A stretch of DNA of 16,602 nucleotides from positions 40,104-56,705 of the forward strand of contig DGYJ01000115.1 of NCBI GenBank assembly GCA_002396665.1, written 5' to 3'. Position 1 is the first letter of the stretch, and each line of letters begins with the position of its first letter. A program made the translations under genes and the position numbers. The notes under the pieces were generated by a model. The model worked only from the letters and a program-made list of their open reading frames with translations, had not been told where the DNA came from and ran no database searches. Positions 1 to 6,894 of this stretch are shown in pieces. The DNA is from Bdellovibrionaceae bacterium UBA5009 (GTDB taxonomy: Bacteria; Bdellovibrionota; Bdellovibrionia; Bdellovibrionales; Bdellovibrionaceae).

Positions 1-1
1 T

Positions 2-2107
2 TTGTCCAGCTGGACAAAGCCAGAGGAATTGAAAAGCTGGCGTTTGACATGGTCGATGAACGACATTGGCTCGCCTAATAATTTACGAGTAAAGATCTAC
101 AGAAAAACTTCTGAAACTGACCCAACGATTCTGGCCACAACCTCTGATGAAATTGTTTACGATTCAGTAGACTCTCAAGGGACATTAACAACCCCAGCCT
201 TAGTGGGACCTGTTGATCAAAATGCCTATATTAATTATCACTTATGGGTTCAAGATCAGGCCGGAAATATTTCCACAATGCAGTCGACAACATTTAGAGC
301 AAATAACCGGCTTTCAGTATCTGCAATTAAATCAAATCAAGGAACCTATTTAGGCGGGCTTACAATAGTGATTCAAGGATCTGGGTTTAGCAAAGAGACT
401 ACACCCAATGGATTTGGTGACGGAATAGGCACTGATCAAGACACTAAAGTTAAAATTGGAAGTCTTGACTGCTTAAACACTCAAGTTATATCCAGCGAAT
501 TTATTTTATGTACAACCCCTGCCCAGGCCAATGGCACATACAATTTGACTGTCACCAATCCTGATGGGAGCTCAGTCATTTTACCCAGTGCCTATTCCTA
601 CATTGATGGAGCAACCTCAAGTAATATTTGTGATCGAAATCCAGCATCCTGGGACAGCACTGGAATGGCAACTGGGGATGGATCAACAAGTAATCCATTT
701 GTTATCTGCACAGCAAGCCACCTAAATAATATTAACAATTCTTCGCCGTTTAACTATATCGGCGGTGGATTTAATTTTAAGCTTGGCAACAATATCGATT
801 TGGCAAGCCAATCCAGTGGTGTTTCGATCAATGCTAATACCGGCTTTAAAGGGACTATTGATGGAAATGGTTATTCAATTTTAAATAACAACCTATCTGC
901 AAGCACTGGGTCACTTTTAACATTTTTAGTAATTGGTAGCCCAGCTTCAGACGTCACTTTAAAAAACATCAACCTTATCAATTTTAGTGTGAATGCCTTG
1001 TCTGGAATGACCTCGGGCTCACAGCTTAGTCTTTTCCATGCAACTAACAGCGGATCAACTGCATCTTTATTTACTTTAGATAGTGTTCAAATTTACGTCA
1101 CCTACAATCCATCTGCCGCTGTGGTATCGCCTGTTATTGGATTACTAACTACTGCATCAAATTTTCTAAAGACCTCTGTGAAATTAAATAGTAATTCCTA
1201 TATTTCGCAAGGCTTAAGTTTACGATCAAAAATAAATACTGTCTGCAATCCAATTGTCGCAAGCAGCACAATATCTTACTTTGGCGCATTTTCCCCGCGC
1301 TTCTCAATTAATGCAAGCGTCAGCCCTTTGCAAAAAATCGAACTTCGCGATTCCCAATTCATAACAGAATTTAAAGACGTATCTGGAACTGGATCAATTT
1401 ATATGGGGGGCATTTTTGGATTAGTTGGAGTAGGCGCATCCTACACCTTTGATTTCGTAATGAACAATGTCGAGACTGCATTTACTGTTAATAACGTAAC
1501 TTCAACTTCCGCACAAAAAGTCGGTGGCATCGGTGGAGATTTTGACATTTACAACACAACAATTACAAATTCGAAAATTAAACTAGCTGCTAATTTCACA
1601 ACATCACCAGCTTCTGGTCGGGCGTATGGTGGGCTTTTTGGATACGTCGCTAAAGCTAAGAATTTAATTGTTCAAGATGTTGTGATAAATGGAAATGTCA
1701 ATGGATCTGCAAATAGAAGTGCAACAGTTCCGGCAATAGCTGGCTCTTCAAATACTACTAAAGATCCAAATTCTGCAAGCTCAATAACTCTTCAAAGAAT
1801 AATGTCAAATATGTATTTCCCATCGACCAGTGGAAATATTTATCAAACCATGACAACAGACGGGACCTTCGCAAGCCTGTCTGGGACTGGAAATTTTGTG
1901 AATACTGATTTGACTGGTACTGGTTTTGCCAGTGTCACACCGGCTAACACAGTGCCATCAACAACACAAAATACAAGTAGCCTGCAAAACCAAAACCCAG
2001 GAAACGTCTTAGAAAGCGCCGGGTATGACTTCTTGAGTGGATCTAAAGCTTGGAAGTGGTGCTCGACCGGGGACTACCCCCACTTGATTTGGGAGACATG
2101 TCCTTAA
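2..2107 (+). CDS. Surface/secreted protein with TIG (IPT) domain and GLUG/beta-helix-like region, 5' partial
   Basis: The reading frame is open at the left edge (first visible codon is TTG), so the N-terminus and any signal peptide lie outside the window; 701 codons are visible. Residues about 104-200 look like an Ig-like TIG/IPT domain: a short strand, a GG-x-T-I-x-I-x-G-x-G-F turn, a DTKVKIG segment and an NGTYNLTVTNPDG ending. From about residue 211 the protein changes to the pattern seen in GLUG-associated right-handed beta-helix proteins: a short 'NPFVICTASHLNNI' entry, 'FKLGNNIDL', then 'FKGTIDGNGYSI', followed by irregular Ser/Thr/Asn-rich repeats containing GGIFGLV and GGLFGYV. The C-terminus ends in a Trp/Cys-rich 'YPHLIW' cap. 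Such proteins are usually exported and act at the cell surface, often in adhesion; the ligand is unknown. It ends two bases before the convergent gene on the other strand. Confidence 0.75.
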   Translation: MSSWTKPEELKSWRLTWSMNDIGSPNNLRVKIYRKTSETDPTILATTSDEIVYDSVDSQGTLTTPALVGPVDQNAYINYHLWVQDQAGNISTMQSTTFRANNRLSVSAIKSNQGTYLGGLTIVIQGSGFSKETTPNGFGDGIGTDQDTKVKIGSLDCLNTQVISSEFILCTTPAQANGTYNLTVTNPDGSSVILPSAYSYIDGATSSNICDRNPASWDSTGMATGDGSTSNPFVICTASHLNNINNSSPFNYIGGGFNFKLGNNIDLASQSSGVSINANTGFKGTIDGNGYSILNNNLSASTGSLLTFLVIGSPASDVTLKNINLINFSVNALSGMTSGSQLSLFHATNSGSTASLFTLDSVQIYVTYNPSAAVVSPVIGLLTTASNFLKTSVKLNSNSYISQGLSLRSKINTVCNPIVASSTISYFGAFSPRFSINASVSPLQKIELRDSQFITEFKDVSGTGSIYMGGIFGLVGVGASYTFDFVMNNVETAFTVNNVTSTSAQKVGGIGGDFDIYNTTITNSKIKLAANFTTSPASGRAYGGLFGYVAKAKNLIVQDVVINGNVNGSANRSATVPAIAGSSNTTKDPNSASSITLQRIMSNMYFPSTSGNIYQTMTTDGTFASLSGTGNFVNTDLTGTGFASVTPANTVPSTTQNTSSLQNQNPGNVLESAGYDFLSGSKAWKWCSTGDYPHLIWETCP

Positions 2108-2109
2108 TT

Positions 2110-3231
2110 TCAAGGCAAAAATTGGTCTTGCCAAGCTTTGACTTTAAGCAAGTCCATTGGAAATCGAGAAGGACTAAATTCAGCAGAGCATGACGAGCTC
2201 ATATTCACAAATGAGAAGTCTTCCGACAAGTGTGATTCTATTTTTAAAATTGGACGATTTTGATCCAGTATAAGCTTTGGCCGAAAAGCAATGTAGGTAA
2301 AGGCAAATGGGATCATGCCATTCGACTTAAATAATTCATTGCCATTGATATAGTTTTCTAAAAAAATGTTGGAATAATTATAATTTAAAAAATTGACATT
2401 CATTTTCTTGAAATTAAAAAAATCATCATGGCAATTTACAAAATCGACTTTCACAATTGGAAGATAGCTGTGGGTCAAACTTTCTGATTTAGAAAATTTA
2501 AAATTATTTTCATCCAACCAAAAAAATGGAATTTCAATATCTGATTCAGCGCTCAAAAGCAGAGCGGACGCAGCTTTAAATCTGCTATAAAATGCGAAGT
2601 AACCCATGATTTTATTATTTTGAATTGGCAAATTGGATTTTTGACTTTCTAGTTCATGTACAAGCTTTAAAAATGAACCCACAAGCCAACGATGACGACT
2701 TGCTGGTAACACCTCGACTGTTAAAGAAGAAATGACCTCGTGAACCACAAGGGCAAGTTTATTGTCCATGTCCATTTGGCTCCAAAGATGTCCATCAATA
2801 TAAATGCTCTCGCCTTTGCGTGTTGCCAACTGAACAACTTTGCTGCGGGAATGTTGCAATAGGCTTTCGACAGGCTCGACCAATGACAATGTCTGGTTAA
2901 TTATTCTCCAGTCATAGTACTCTGCGGCCAATAAAAATAAATCTGCAGCCAATGTATCAATTTTTGATACAGAGACTATAAATTGACAATATTTTCTAGA
3001 TAGAATTGGCTCGTTCAAAGAAGACAACACATTTGTTTTTAGCTTTTCGCAAAAATTTTCGTTTGAATTTAAGTTTAAAAATGGTTTTGAAATATCAGAT
3101 TCAACAAGATCTAACAAATAAACTTTTCCATTTTTTTTATAACCGTGACCACCACCAGAAATATCGGTAACACCACCGCAAAACCCATTAACTCCAAAAA
3201 ATAGAGAACATAAGAAAATAATTAACTTCAT
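2110..3231 (-). CDS. Secreted protein of a Bdellovibrio-type hypothetical family
   Basis: A 373-residue protein with a clear N-terminal signal peptide (MKLIIFLCSLFFG..., hydrophobic to about residue 17), so it should be exported. The mature N-terminus is Gly-rich (SGGGHG) followed by 'NGKVYLLDL'. In the middle there is 'LALVVHEVISSL' followed by 'SRHRWLVGSFLKLV'. This order resembles secreted hypothetical proteins abundant in Bdellovibrionota, which have a Gly-rich start, an 'xxELLDLYE' segment and later an 'L-x-x-HE' helix followed by 'R-x-x-x-x-G-L'. That family link is from memory and moderately sure. It is not a zinc peptidase on this evidence, because the second His of HExxH is absent. 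The start codon overlaps the stop of the upstream regulator gene (ATGA), and AAGGAG sits five bases before the ATG, so translation is probably coupled to that regulator. Confidence 0.7.
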   Translation of the reverse strand: MKLIIFLCSLFFGVNGFCGGVTDISGGGHGYKKNGKVYLLDLVESDISKPFLNLNSNENFCEKLKTNVLSSLNEPILSRKYCQFIVSVSKIDTLAADLFLLAAEYYDWRIINQTLSLVEPVESLLQHSRSKVVQLATRKGESIYIDGHLWSQMDMDNKLALVVHEVISSLTVEVLPASRHRWLVGSFLKLVHELESQKSNLPIQNNKIMGYFAFYSRFKAASALLLSAESDIEIPFFWLDENNFKFSKSESLTHSYLPIVKVDFVNCHDDFFNFKKMNVNFLNYNYSNIFLENYINGNELFKSNGMIPFAFTYIAFRPKLILDQNRPILKIESHLSEDFSFVNMSSSCSAEFSPSRFPMDLLKVKAWQDQFLP

Positions 3232-4031
3232 GGTAACTCCTTAATAACCGGAAAAAATTGCAACGACAATGCGTACACAGAGTCCGGACTTTGAGAATTT
3301 TCTGCTAAATAACTAGACATTTTTTTTCTAAAAGCATCAATTTCACTTTTAACGTATTCAAAATTATCTTTAGAAACCGAAATCACACTGACTGAAAATG
3401 TTCGACTAGCTTGGCCCAATTCCAAACTTTCATCTGCCTTTGCAAGCATCTGCGAATAATACTTTTTTAAGTCTGCGCTTTTATCCATGGAATTGTATTT
3501 TCTTAATTTTGCTGTGACGACATATTGTCCATCAGCTCTTTGCCTAACCAAGCCCAATCCCGTTAGCTTTTCAATAGCCAATTGCACGGTCTCTTTTGAA
3601 ATCCCCAACTGATTTGATATTTGTAAAATGCTTATTTTTTCTTTTTTAATTTCAAGCAAGTGAATTAATGCAATATAGTACCAATCAGAAATAAGACTGA
3701 ATTCGTGGGCATTAAGTTCGCGCCCCTGATGTTCAAATTTTAATTTTTCGATCCATTTTTTTGCAGCTAAACGCGCCGATCGACTTCGGCTATGGGCCGC
3801 AGAGACCAGCTTCACAAAATACTCGCGCTCATTTTCTGCACAAATTTTTTGACTGATCTGGGAAGCCACCTTTGGCGATAATCCAGTTTTTCCAGAAAGG
3901 ATCATGTTCAAAGAAGGGGCAGAAATTTGCAGGTCTCGCGCAAAGGCCCTCATGGAATAGGAGCTGTTCTTCGACAGCCTACGTTCATACTCTTCTGTAA
4001 TATATTGTCTGTAATCGTCTAGATAAGGCAT
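3228..4031 (-). CDS. TIGR02147 family regulatory protein (Xre-like HTH plus DUF4423)
   Basis: The protein fits the TIGR02147 family of Fibrobacter and Bdellovibrio-type bacteria in length (267 residues) and layout. The N-terminus has 'YLDDYRQYI', then a helix-turn-helix around residues 25-55 (SMRAFARDLQIS, then APSLNMILSGKTGLS), then 'REYFVKLVSAA'. The DUF4423 part starts at 'FSLISDWYYIALIHLL' (about 111-126) and contains a winged-helix-like segment (about 135-165, 'ISNQLGISKETV' and 'LTGLGLV'). The end has 'RTFSVSVISVS', 'AFRKKM' and 'VYALSLQFFPV', typical of the family. These proteins are presumed DNA-binding regulators, usually next to genes for exported proteins, as here. I chose the ATG at 4031; a TTG just before it (4034) is 11 bases from an AAAGG and is a possible alternative. 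It forms a two-gene unit with the secreted protein downstream through a 4-base overlap. Confidence 0.85.
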   Translation of the reverse strand: MPYLDDYRQYITEEYERRLSKNSSYSMRAFARDLQISAPSLNMILSGKTGLSPKVASQISQKICAENEREYFVKLVSAAHSRSRSARLAAKKWIEKLKFEHQGRELNAHEFSLISDWYYIALIHLLEIKKEKISILQISNQLGISKETVQLAIEKLTGLGLVRQRADGQYVVTAKLRKYNSMDKSADLKKYYSQMLAKADESLELGQASRTFSVSVISVSKDNFEYVKSEIDAFRKKMSSYLAENSQSPDSVYALSLQFFPVIKELP

Positions 4032-4098
4032 CAACGAGTATTCAACCTTTAAGAATGCGTATTTCCAAGAACTTTTTTGATCTTAACGAAATCGTGTT

Positions 4099-4117
4099 AA
4101 TTGAAATTACTTCAATT
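4099..4117. promoter_or_regulatory. Inverted repeat between thioesterase and TIGR02147 genes (candidate operator)
   Basis: A perfect 7-bp inverted repeat, AATTGAA - ATTAC - TTCAATT, lies in the 100-base gap upstream of the TIGR02147 regulator. It is not followed by a T-run on the minus strand, so it is a poor terminator for the thioesterase gene. Its place in front of a DNA-binding protein gene suggests an autoregulatory site, but AT-rich repeats of this size also arise by chance. Confidence 0.3.
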
Positions 4118-4134
4118 CTGCACAGCACAAAAAA

Positions 4135-4878
4135 TTACGCCTGAACCCTTAATTTCGCTGTGAAAACAATTTTTTGATCAGATGTTCGAAGCCCTTGAAA
4201 CTGGGTCACTGACGAGTTTCCCTCTAAAATACTATTTGTTACCTTTTGCAGCTGGATAACATCACCCGATTTTGTTTCAGCTAAAAAATTCACTTCGTAG
4301 CTTTCTAACAAGCCACTGTTTTTCAAAATATCAATTGGAATTGCATCTAATATCCATTGGGCATATTTCGTATTGTTCACATGCTGATTTAAATCGATGT
4401 CACTATTTCGCACTTGAAACTGCGCTAAAACATCAGCATCGGAAGCTGGCAAGATTTTATCGGCCTCGTGGTGCAGCTGATGATCTGTATGCCAAATTTT
4501 TGGAAACTGATTCCAATCTTGCTTAGCTAATTTGCGAGTCTGTAAATCCATCACCGCAAACGTGCTTGTACACTCGCCTATTTTTTTTTGATCAATTAAA
4601 ATTTCATAATCACGATATAAAAAAGAATCACTGGTTGGCGGACGCAGCCATGTTTTTAAAACAACAGTTTCATTCCAAGCAGGCCATTCTTTCATCATCA
4701 GCTTTTGGCGAGTAAAAACCCATCCTAAATTCGCTGGCAGCTTAACTTCTAAATGGGTTGCGTGCATCCATCCGACATCTTGAATCAAGTTCAGCATGGC
4801 ATACAAGCCTGCTCGCCCTTGCAAATTCACTAAATAGGAAGTCACTTTGTATTTTTCGATCCAAACTTGTTGCTTCAT
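4135..4878 (-). CDS. Acyl-ACP thioesterase (FatA/PF01643 type)
   Basis: A 247-residue protein, the normal length for bacterial acyl-ACP thioesterases, made of two hotdog folds. These enzymes release free fatty acids from acyl carrier protein in the cytoplasm. The N-terminal hotdog covers about residues 1-125 (note 'LQGRAGLYAMLNLIQDVGWMHA' and the 'LGWVFTRQKLMMKEWP' strand pair). The second begins near 150 and carries the hallmark 'VRNSDIDLNQHVNNTKYAQWILD', giving the likely catalytic pair N164 and H166; the family's downstream acidic residue is probably E201 in 'FLAETKSGD'. No signal peptide. The gap of 72 bases back to the hairpin terminator at 4951-4981 should hold its own promoter; a weak TTGTGA-17-TAGTCT match is present there. 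The ribosome binding site is poor (AGAG). The chain-length preference cannot be read from the sequence. It is followed by the TIGR02147 gene after 100 bases. Confidence 0.9.
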   Translation of the reverse strand: MKQQVWIEKYKVTSYLVNLQGRAGLYAMLNLIQDVGWMHATHLEVKLPANLGWVFTRQKLMMKEWPAWNETVVLKTWLRPPTSDSFLYRDYEILIDQKKIGECTSTFAVMDLQTRKLAKQDWNQFPKIWHTDHQLHHEADKILPASDADVLAQFQVRNSDIDLNQHVNNTKYAQWILDAIPIDILKNSGLLESYEVNFLAETKSGDVIQLQKVTNSILEGNSSVTQFQGLRTSDQKIVFTAKLRVQA

Positions 4879-4950
4879 GCTCTAAAGACTAAATGATTTT
4901 TATTTTCGTCACAACTGGCGAAATAAAAAAAGCACATCAAAAAATAAAAA

Positions 4951-4981
4951 GGGCACAGTGCTAAAACTGTGCCCTTTTTTT
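4951..4981 (-). terminator. Rho-independent terminator after the glycine-zipper gene
   Basis: A perfect 9-bp stem, GGGCACAGT / ACTGTGCCC with a 6-base loop, is flanked on one side by a T-run (4975-4981) and on the other by an A-rich run. On the minus strand it lies 46 bases past the stop of the glycine-zipper gene and is followed by TTTTTATTTTTT, so it should stop transcription arriving from the right. The symmetry would let it work in both directions. Confidence 0.88.
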
Positions 4982-5026
4982 GAATTATTTTTTTAAATCT
5001 ATTCGCGCCTATTTTCAGAGTTCGAA

Positions 5027-5482
5027 CTAGTACTGACATCCAAGTGGGCGACAAGAGTACGAGTACGAATAGCAGACAGACAAGGCTTGATTTTGTACGC
5101 TGTACCCGTTGTAAGAATTATTGTACCCACGGACTCTAAAAATCTCTCCGTACTGATTTTGAGCATAACAAGTGATGGCATTTCTTTGATCATTGATGGC
5201 GCCGGCAATAATTCCTCCGATGATGACACCAGCAATTATTCCACCGATATTTCCATCACGATGTCCATTATTACGGTTATCTCTACGATCATTGCCACGA
5301 TGGTCACGACGGTTGTATCTATCGTAACGATCTTGCCTTGCATCGTGTCTTTGAACTGCTCGCTCTACGGAACGTTCAACACGGTCATTTTGACCCCATC
5401 CACCGCGCATGTCGCCATGTCCTGCAAACGCACTAGGAAGAATTAAAAGCAGTCCCATAGCAATTGAAAGTATTTTTTTCAT
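5027..5482 (-). CDS. Small exported glycine-zipper protein with Arg/Asp/Asn-rich linker and four Cys
   Basis: A 151-residue protein. Residues 1-20 form a classic signal peptide ending AFA|G. Residues about 33-77 are low-complexity and rich in Arg, Asp, Asn and Tyr (DRYDRYNRRDHRGNDRR). Residues 79-96 are a glycine zipper (GGIIAGVIIGGIIAGAI, with G81, G85, G89 and G90, G94 in GxxxG spacing) that could insert into or oligomerise on a membrane. The C-terminal part holds four Cys (105, 137, 144, 149), compatible with disulfides outside the cytoplasm. The signal peptide decides the frame; overlapping open frames on both strands here look like shadows. The ribosome binding site AAAGGA is 7 bases before the ATG and is caught in a strong leader hairpin (see 5491-5541). 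It lies 64 bases after the DacB-like gene and before a terminator. Function unknown; envelope-associated is the most I would infer. Confidence 0.75.
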   Translation of the reverse strand: MKKILSIAMGLLLILPSAFAGHGDMRGGWGQNDRVERSVERAVQRHDARQDRYDRYNRRDHRGNDRRDNRNNGHRDGNIGGIIAGVIIGGIIAGAINDQRNAITCYAQNQYGEIFRVRGYNNSYNGYSVQNQALSVCYSYSYSCRPLGCQY

Positions 5483-5490
5483 GATTTTAT

Positions 5491-5541
5491 CCTTTGTTGG
5501 TTGTTACTACTCCTTAAAAGCAAGGACTAGGCCAACAAAGG
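5491..5541 (-). promoter_or_regulatory. Leader hairpin sequestering the Shine-Dalgarno of the glycine-zipper gene
   Basis: On the minus strand the outer arms CCTTTGTTGG and CCAACAAAGG pair perfectly over 10 bp. Nested inside, CTAGTCCTT and AAGGAGTAG pair over 9 positions with one G-G mismatch around a 6-base GCTTTT loop. The 3' outer arm contains the AAAGG of the ribosome binding site, and the inner 3' arm contains a second AAGGAG. No T-run follows, so this is not a standard terminator although it starts 5 bases after the stop of the upstream gene. It may be a translational switch or a processing site. Confidence 0.6.
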
Positions 5542-5546
5542 TGGTA

Positions 5547-6386
5547 TCAGTTCGCCGCCATAGGCAAAGGCAAATTCATCGCTTCAACGGTTTTGAAGTT
5601 ATCTAAGACGATGCTGTCAATATAGGATCTTTCGGCAGCAACAGTTCCTTTGATGTAATCCGACAACATGCAAAAAAGAACAGTCCCCTGCGAAGTTTCT
5701 AAAAAACCAGTCAACGAAGCTGTTCTATTTAAGGTGCCGGTTTTAGCAAAAACTTTTCCAGCTAAAGATTTCATACGTGATCTTAATGTGCCGGCTTGCC
5801 CTGGCTGCGCCAATAGGTTCTTAAATGTTTGATAGCTTTCATGCTGACGAATATACCTGAGCAACGAAATTTCAAACTTACAGTTTGTTTGATTTGAATA
5901 GCTTAAACCAGAACCATCTGCAGGCTTAAAATTATCTGCAGTAGGTAGACCCAAATTTGTATAGTAAGTCACCATGGCTTTAGGCCCACCCATTTGACCT
6001 ACTGTACTATCTGCCATGCTGTTCACACTTTCCCGCAGCATTTTACTTAAATAGGTGGTTGTTCTAACTTTCTTACGAAACGCCCACCAACCCGTAAATA
6101 ATTTCATTGTAGAGGCCGGCTTTAGCATAATATTAGGAGTGCTTTCGGAAATTAAAACTTCAGTGCCATCTTTTTTAAGTAGAGTGAAGTAATGTGACCG
6201 ATAGTTTTGATTTTCATCTTTAGGCTGATTTGGATCGACCTGAGGTTTTAAAAACTCATCCGTATCTTCGTAATCATCCTGTGAGGCCTGCGAATCAAAA
6301 TTTCGCGAGCAAGACATAGCCCCACATAAAAACAAAGCAATAAGAAGCATATGAATAAACTTCATAAAAGATGAGCAAGTCCGCAT
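5547..6386 (-). CDS. Minimal DacB-type (peptidase S13) D,D-carboxypeptidase/endopeptidase, probable lipoprotein
   Basis: All three penicillin-binding motifs of family S13 are present in order: SxxK at S92-T-M-K95, SxN at S120-V-N122 (in 'RESVNSMAD') and KTG at K215-T-G217 ('AKTGTL'). The family's 'DGSGLSYSN' (158-165) and 'AGTLRSRM' (198-205) also fit. Such enzymes cut the D-Ala-D-Ala end or cross-links of peptidoglycan in the periplasm. The protein has 279 residues against roughly 450-480 in E. coli-type DacB, and only 24 residues separate SxxK from SxN, so the large inserted regulatory domains are gone. A hydrophobic N-terminus ending AMSC (C26) suggests a lipoprotein. The start is uncertain: AAGGAG abuts the first ATG (6386) with no spacer, while the ATG at 6365 gives a tidier signal peptide but has no nearby binding site. 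The architecture recalls the predatory DacBs of Bdellovibrio that reshape prey wall. Confidence 0.82.
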   Translation of the reverse strand: MRTCSSFMKFIHMLLIALFLCGAMSCSRNFDSQASQDDYEDTDEFLKPQVDPNQPKDENQNYRSHYFTLLKKDGTEVLISESTPNIMLKPASTMKLFTGWWAFRKKVRTTTYLSKMLRESVNSMADSTVGQMGGPKAMVTYYTNLGLPTADNFKPADGSGLSYSNQTNCKFEISLLRYIRQHESYQTFKNLLAQPGQAGTLRSRMKSLAGKVFAKTGTLNRTASLTGFLETSQGTVLFCMLSDYIKGTVAAERSYIDSIVLDNFKTVEAMNLPLPMAAN

Positions 6387-6481
6387 CTCCTTATTCCCTC
6401 ACTTCTAGAGCGAAAATTCAATCAACTCTTGCATAAAAAATGCGTTATTTACTTCACCTTAGTCTAGGTTTCTAAAGATAT

Positions 6482-6509
6482 AAGGCCTTAAATATGAACT
6501 TAAGGCTTT
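6482..6509 (-). terminator. Possible weak hairpin terminator after the globin gene
   Basis: The arms GCCTTAA (6485-6491) and TTAAGGC (6500-6506) pair around an 8-base loop and extend by a few A-T/G-U pairs. The globin stop codon lies inside the hairpin. On the minus strand it is followed only by a mixed TATATCTTT, so it would be a weak terminator at best. Confidence 0.3.
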
Positions 6510-6877
6510 TGACTGTGAATATGTTGAATATTAATTAAAAAATTTCTACCGATATTCAGCGCTCGCATTTTAATTTCATCCGCCTTTGATCCTTGGTACA
6601 AATCATCAACAGTTTGAAAAAAAATTTCTAACCAACGCTTAAAATGTTCTGGCTGAAGACCCAAAGGAATGTGTGGGGGAAAGGGTCTGCCATGATAGGT
6701 GTCAGTGCCCAGCAAGAGTGTGCTCCAGAAATTTTGAATTTTTACTAAATGCTCATCCCAATGATCGCCAATTTTATTAATAAAAATCGGCCCAATAAGA
6801 TCGTCTTTTTTCACTCGATCATAAAAAACTTTCACAAGTTCAGCTAAGTCTTCAGGGGATTCAAGATTTTTTTTCAT
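6500..6877 (-). CDS. Group III truncated haemoglobin
   Basis: At 125 residues this is the normal size for a truncated (2-on-2) globin. The pattern matches group III: 'LAELVKVFYDRVKKDDLIGPIF' with Tyr19 at the B10 position, 'WDEHLVKIQNFW' with His43 as the likely E7 residue, 'YHGRPFPPHIPL', then 'PEHFKRWLEIF' with His78 as the proximal (F8) haem ligand and Trp82 at G8. It should bind haem in the cytoplasm; group III members such as Campylobacter Ctb are linked to oxygen or nitric-oxide/peroxide chemistry, but the ligand cannot be told from sequence. There is no Shine-Dalgarno at a normal distance from the ATG; see the promoter at 6885-6913 and the short upstream ORF. The response regulator gene ends 82 bases upstream on the same strand, and the DacB-like gene starts 113 bases downstream. 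Confidence 0.9.
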   Translation of the reverse strand: MKKNLESPEDLAELVKVFYDRVKKDDLIGPIFINKIGDHWDEHLVKIQNFWSTLLLGTDTYHGRPFPPHIPLGLQPEHFKRWLEIFFQTVDDLYQGSKADEIKMRALNIGRNFLINIQHIHSQKP

Positions 6878-6894
6878 TTGAAAAATGATAACAT
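6874..6894 (-). other. Possible six-codon leader ORF overlapping the globin start
   Basis: The short ORF ATG-TTA-TCA-TTT-TTC-AAA-TGA (peptide MLSFFK) is preceded by AAGGA at a 4-base spacing. Its TGA overlaps the globin ATG as ATGA, so ribosomes finishing it could restart on the globin. It competes with the leaderless reading of the same stretch; both cannot be the main mode. Confidence 0.3.

Noticed and set aside
2716..2760. Possible zinc metallopeptidase motif in the secreted protein (VVHEVISSL)
   Set aside because: The motif is HExxS, not HExxH; one ligand is missing and no replacement is evident.
4999..5235. 78-codon minus-strand open frame overlapping the end of the glycine-zipper gene
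   Set aside because: No ribosome binding site or recognisable feature; it lies in another frame of a gene with clear domains.
5087..5446. 119-codon plus-strand open frame over the glycine-zipper gene
   Set aside because: The product is a Thr/Ser/Ile-rich shadow of Arg/Asp codons on the other strand. The minus frame has a good signal peptide, a ribosome binding site and a terminator.
5491..5541. Treating the leader hairpin as the DacB-like gene's rho-independent terminator
   Set aside because: No run of T follows the stem on the minus strand, and its 3' arm is the next gene's ribosome binding site.
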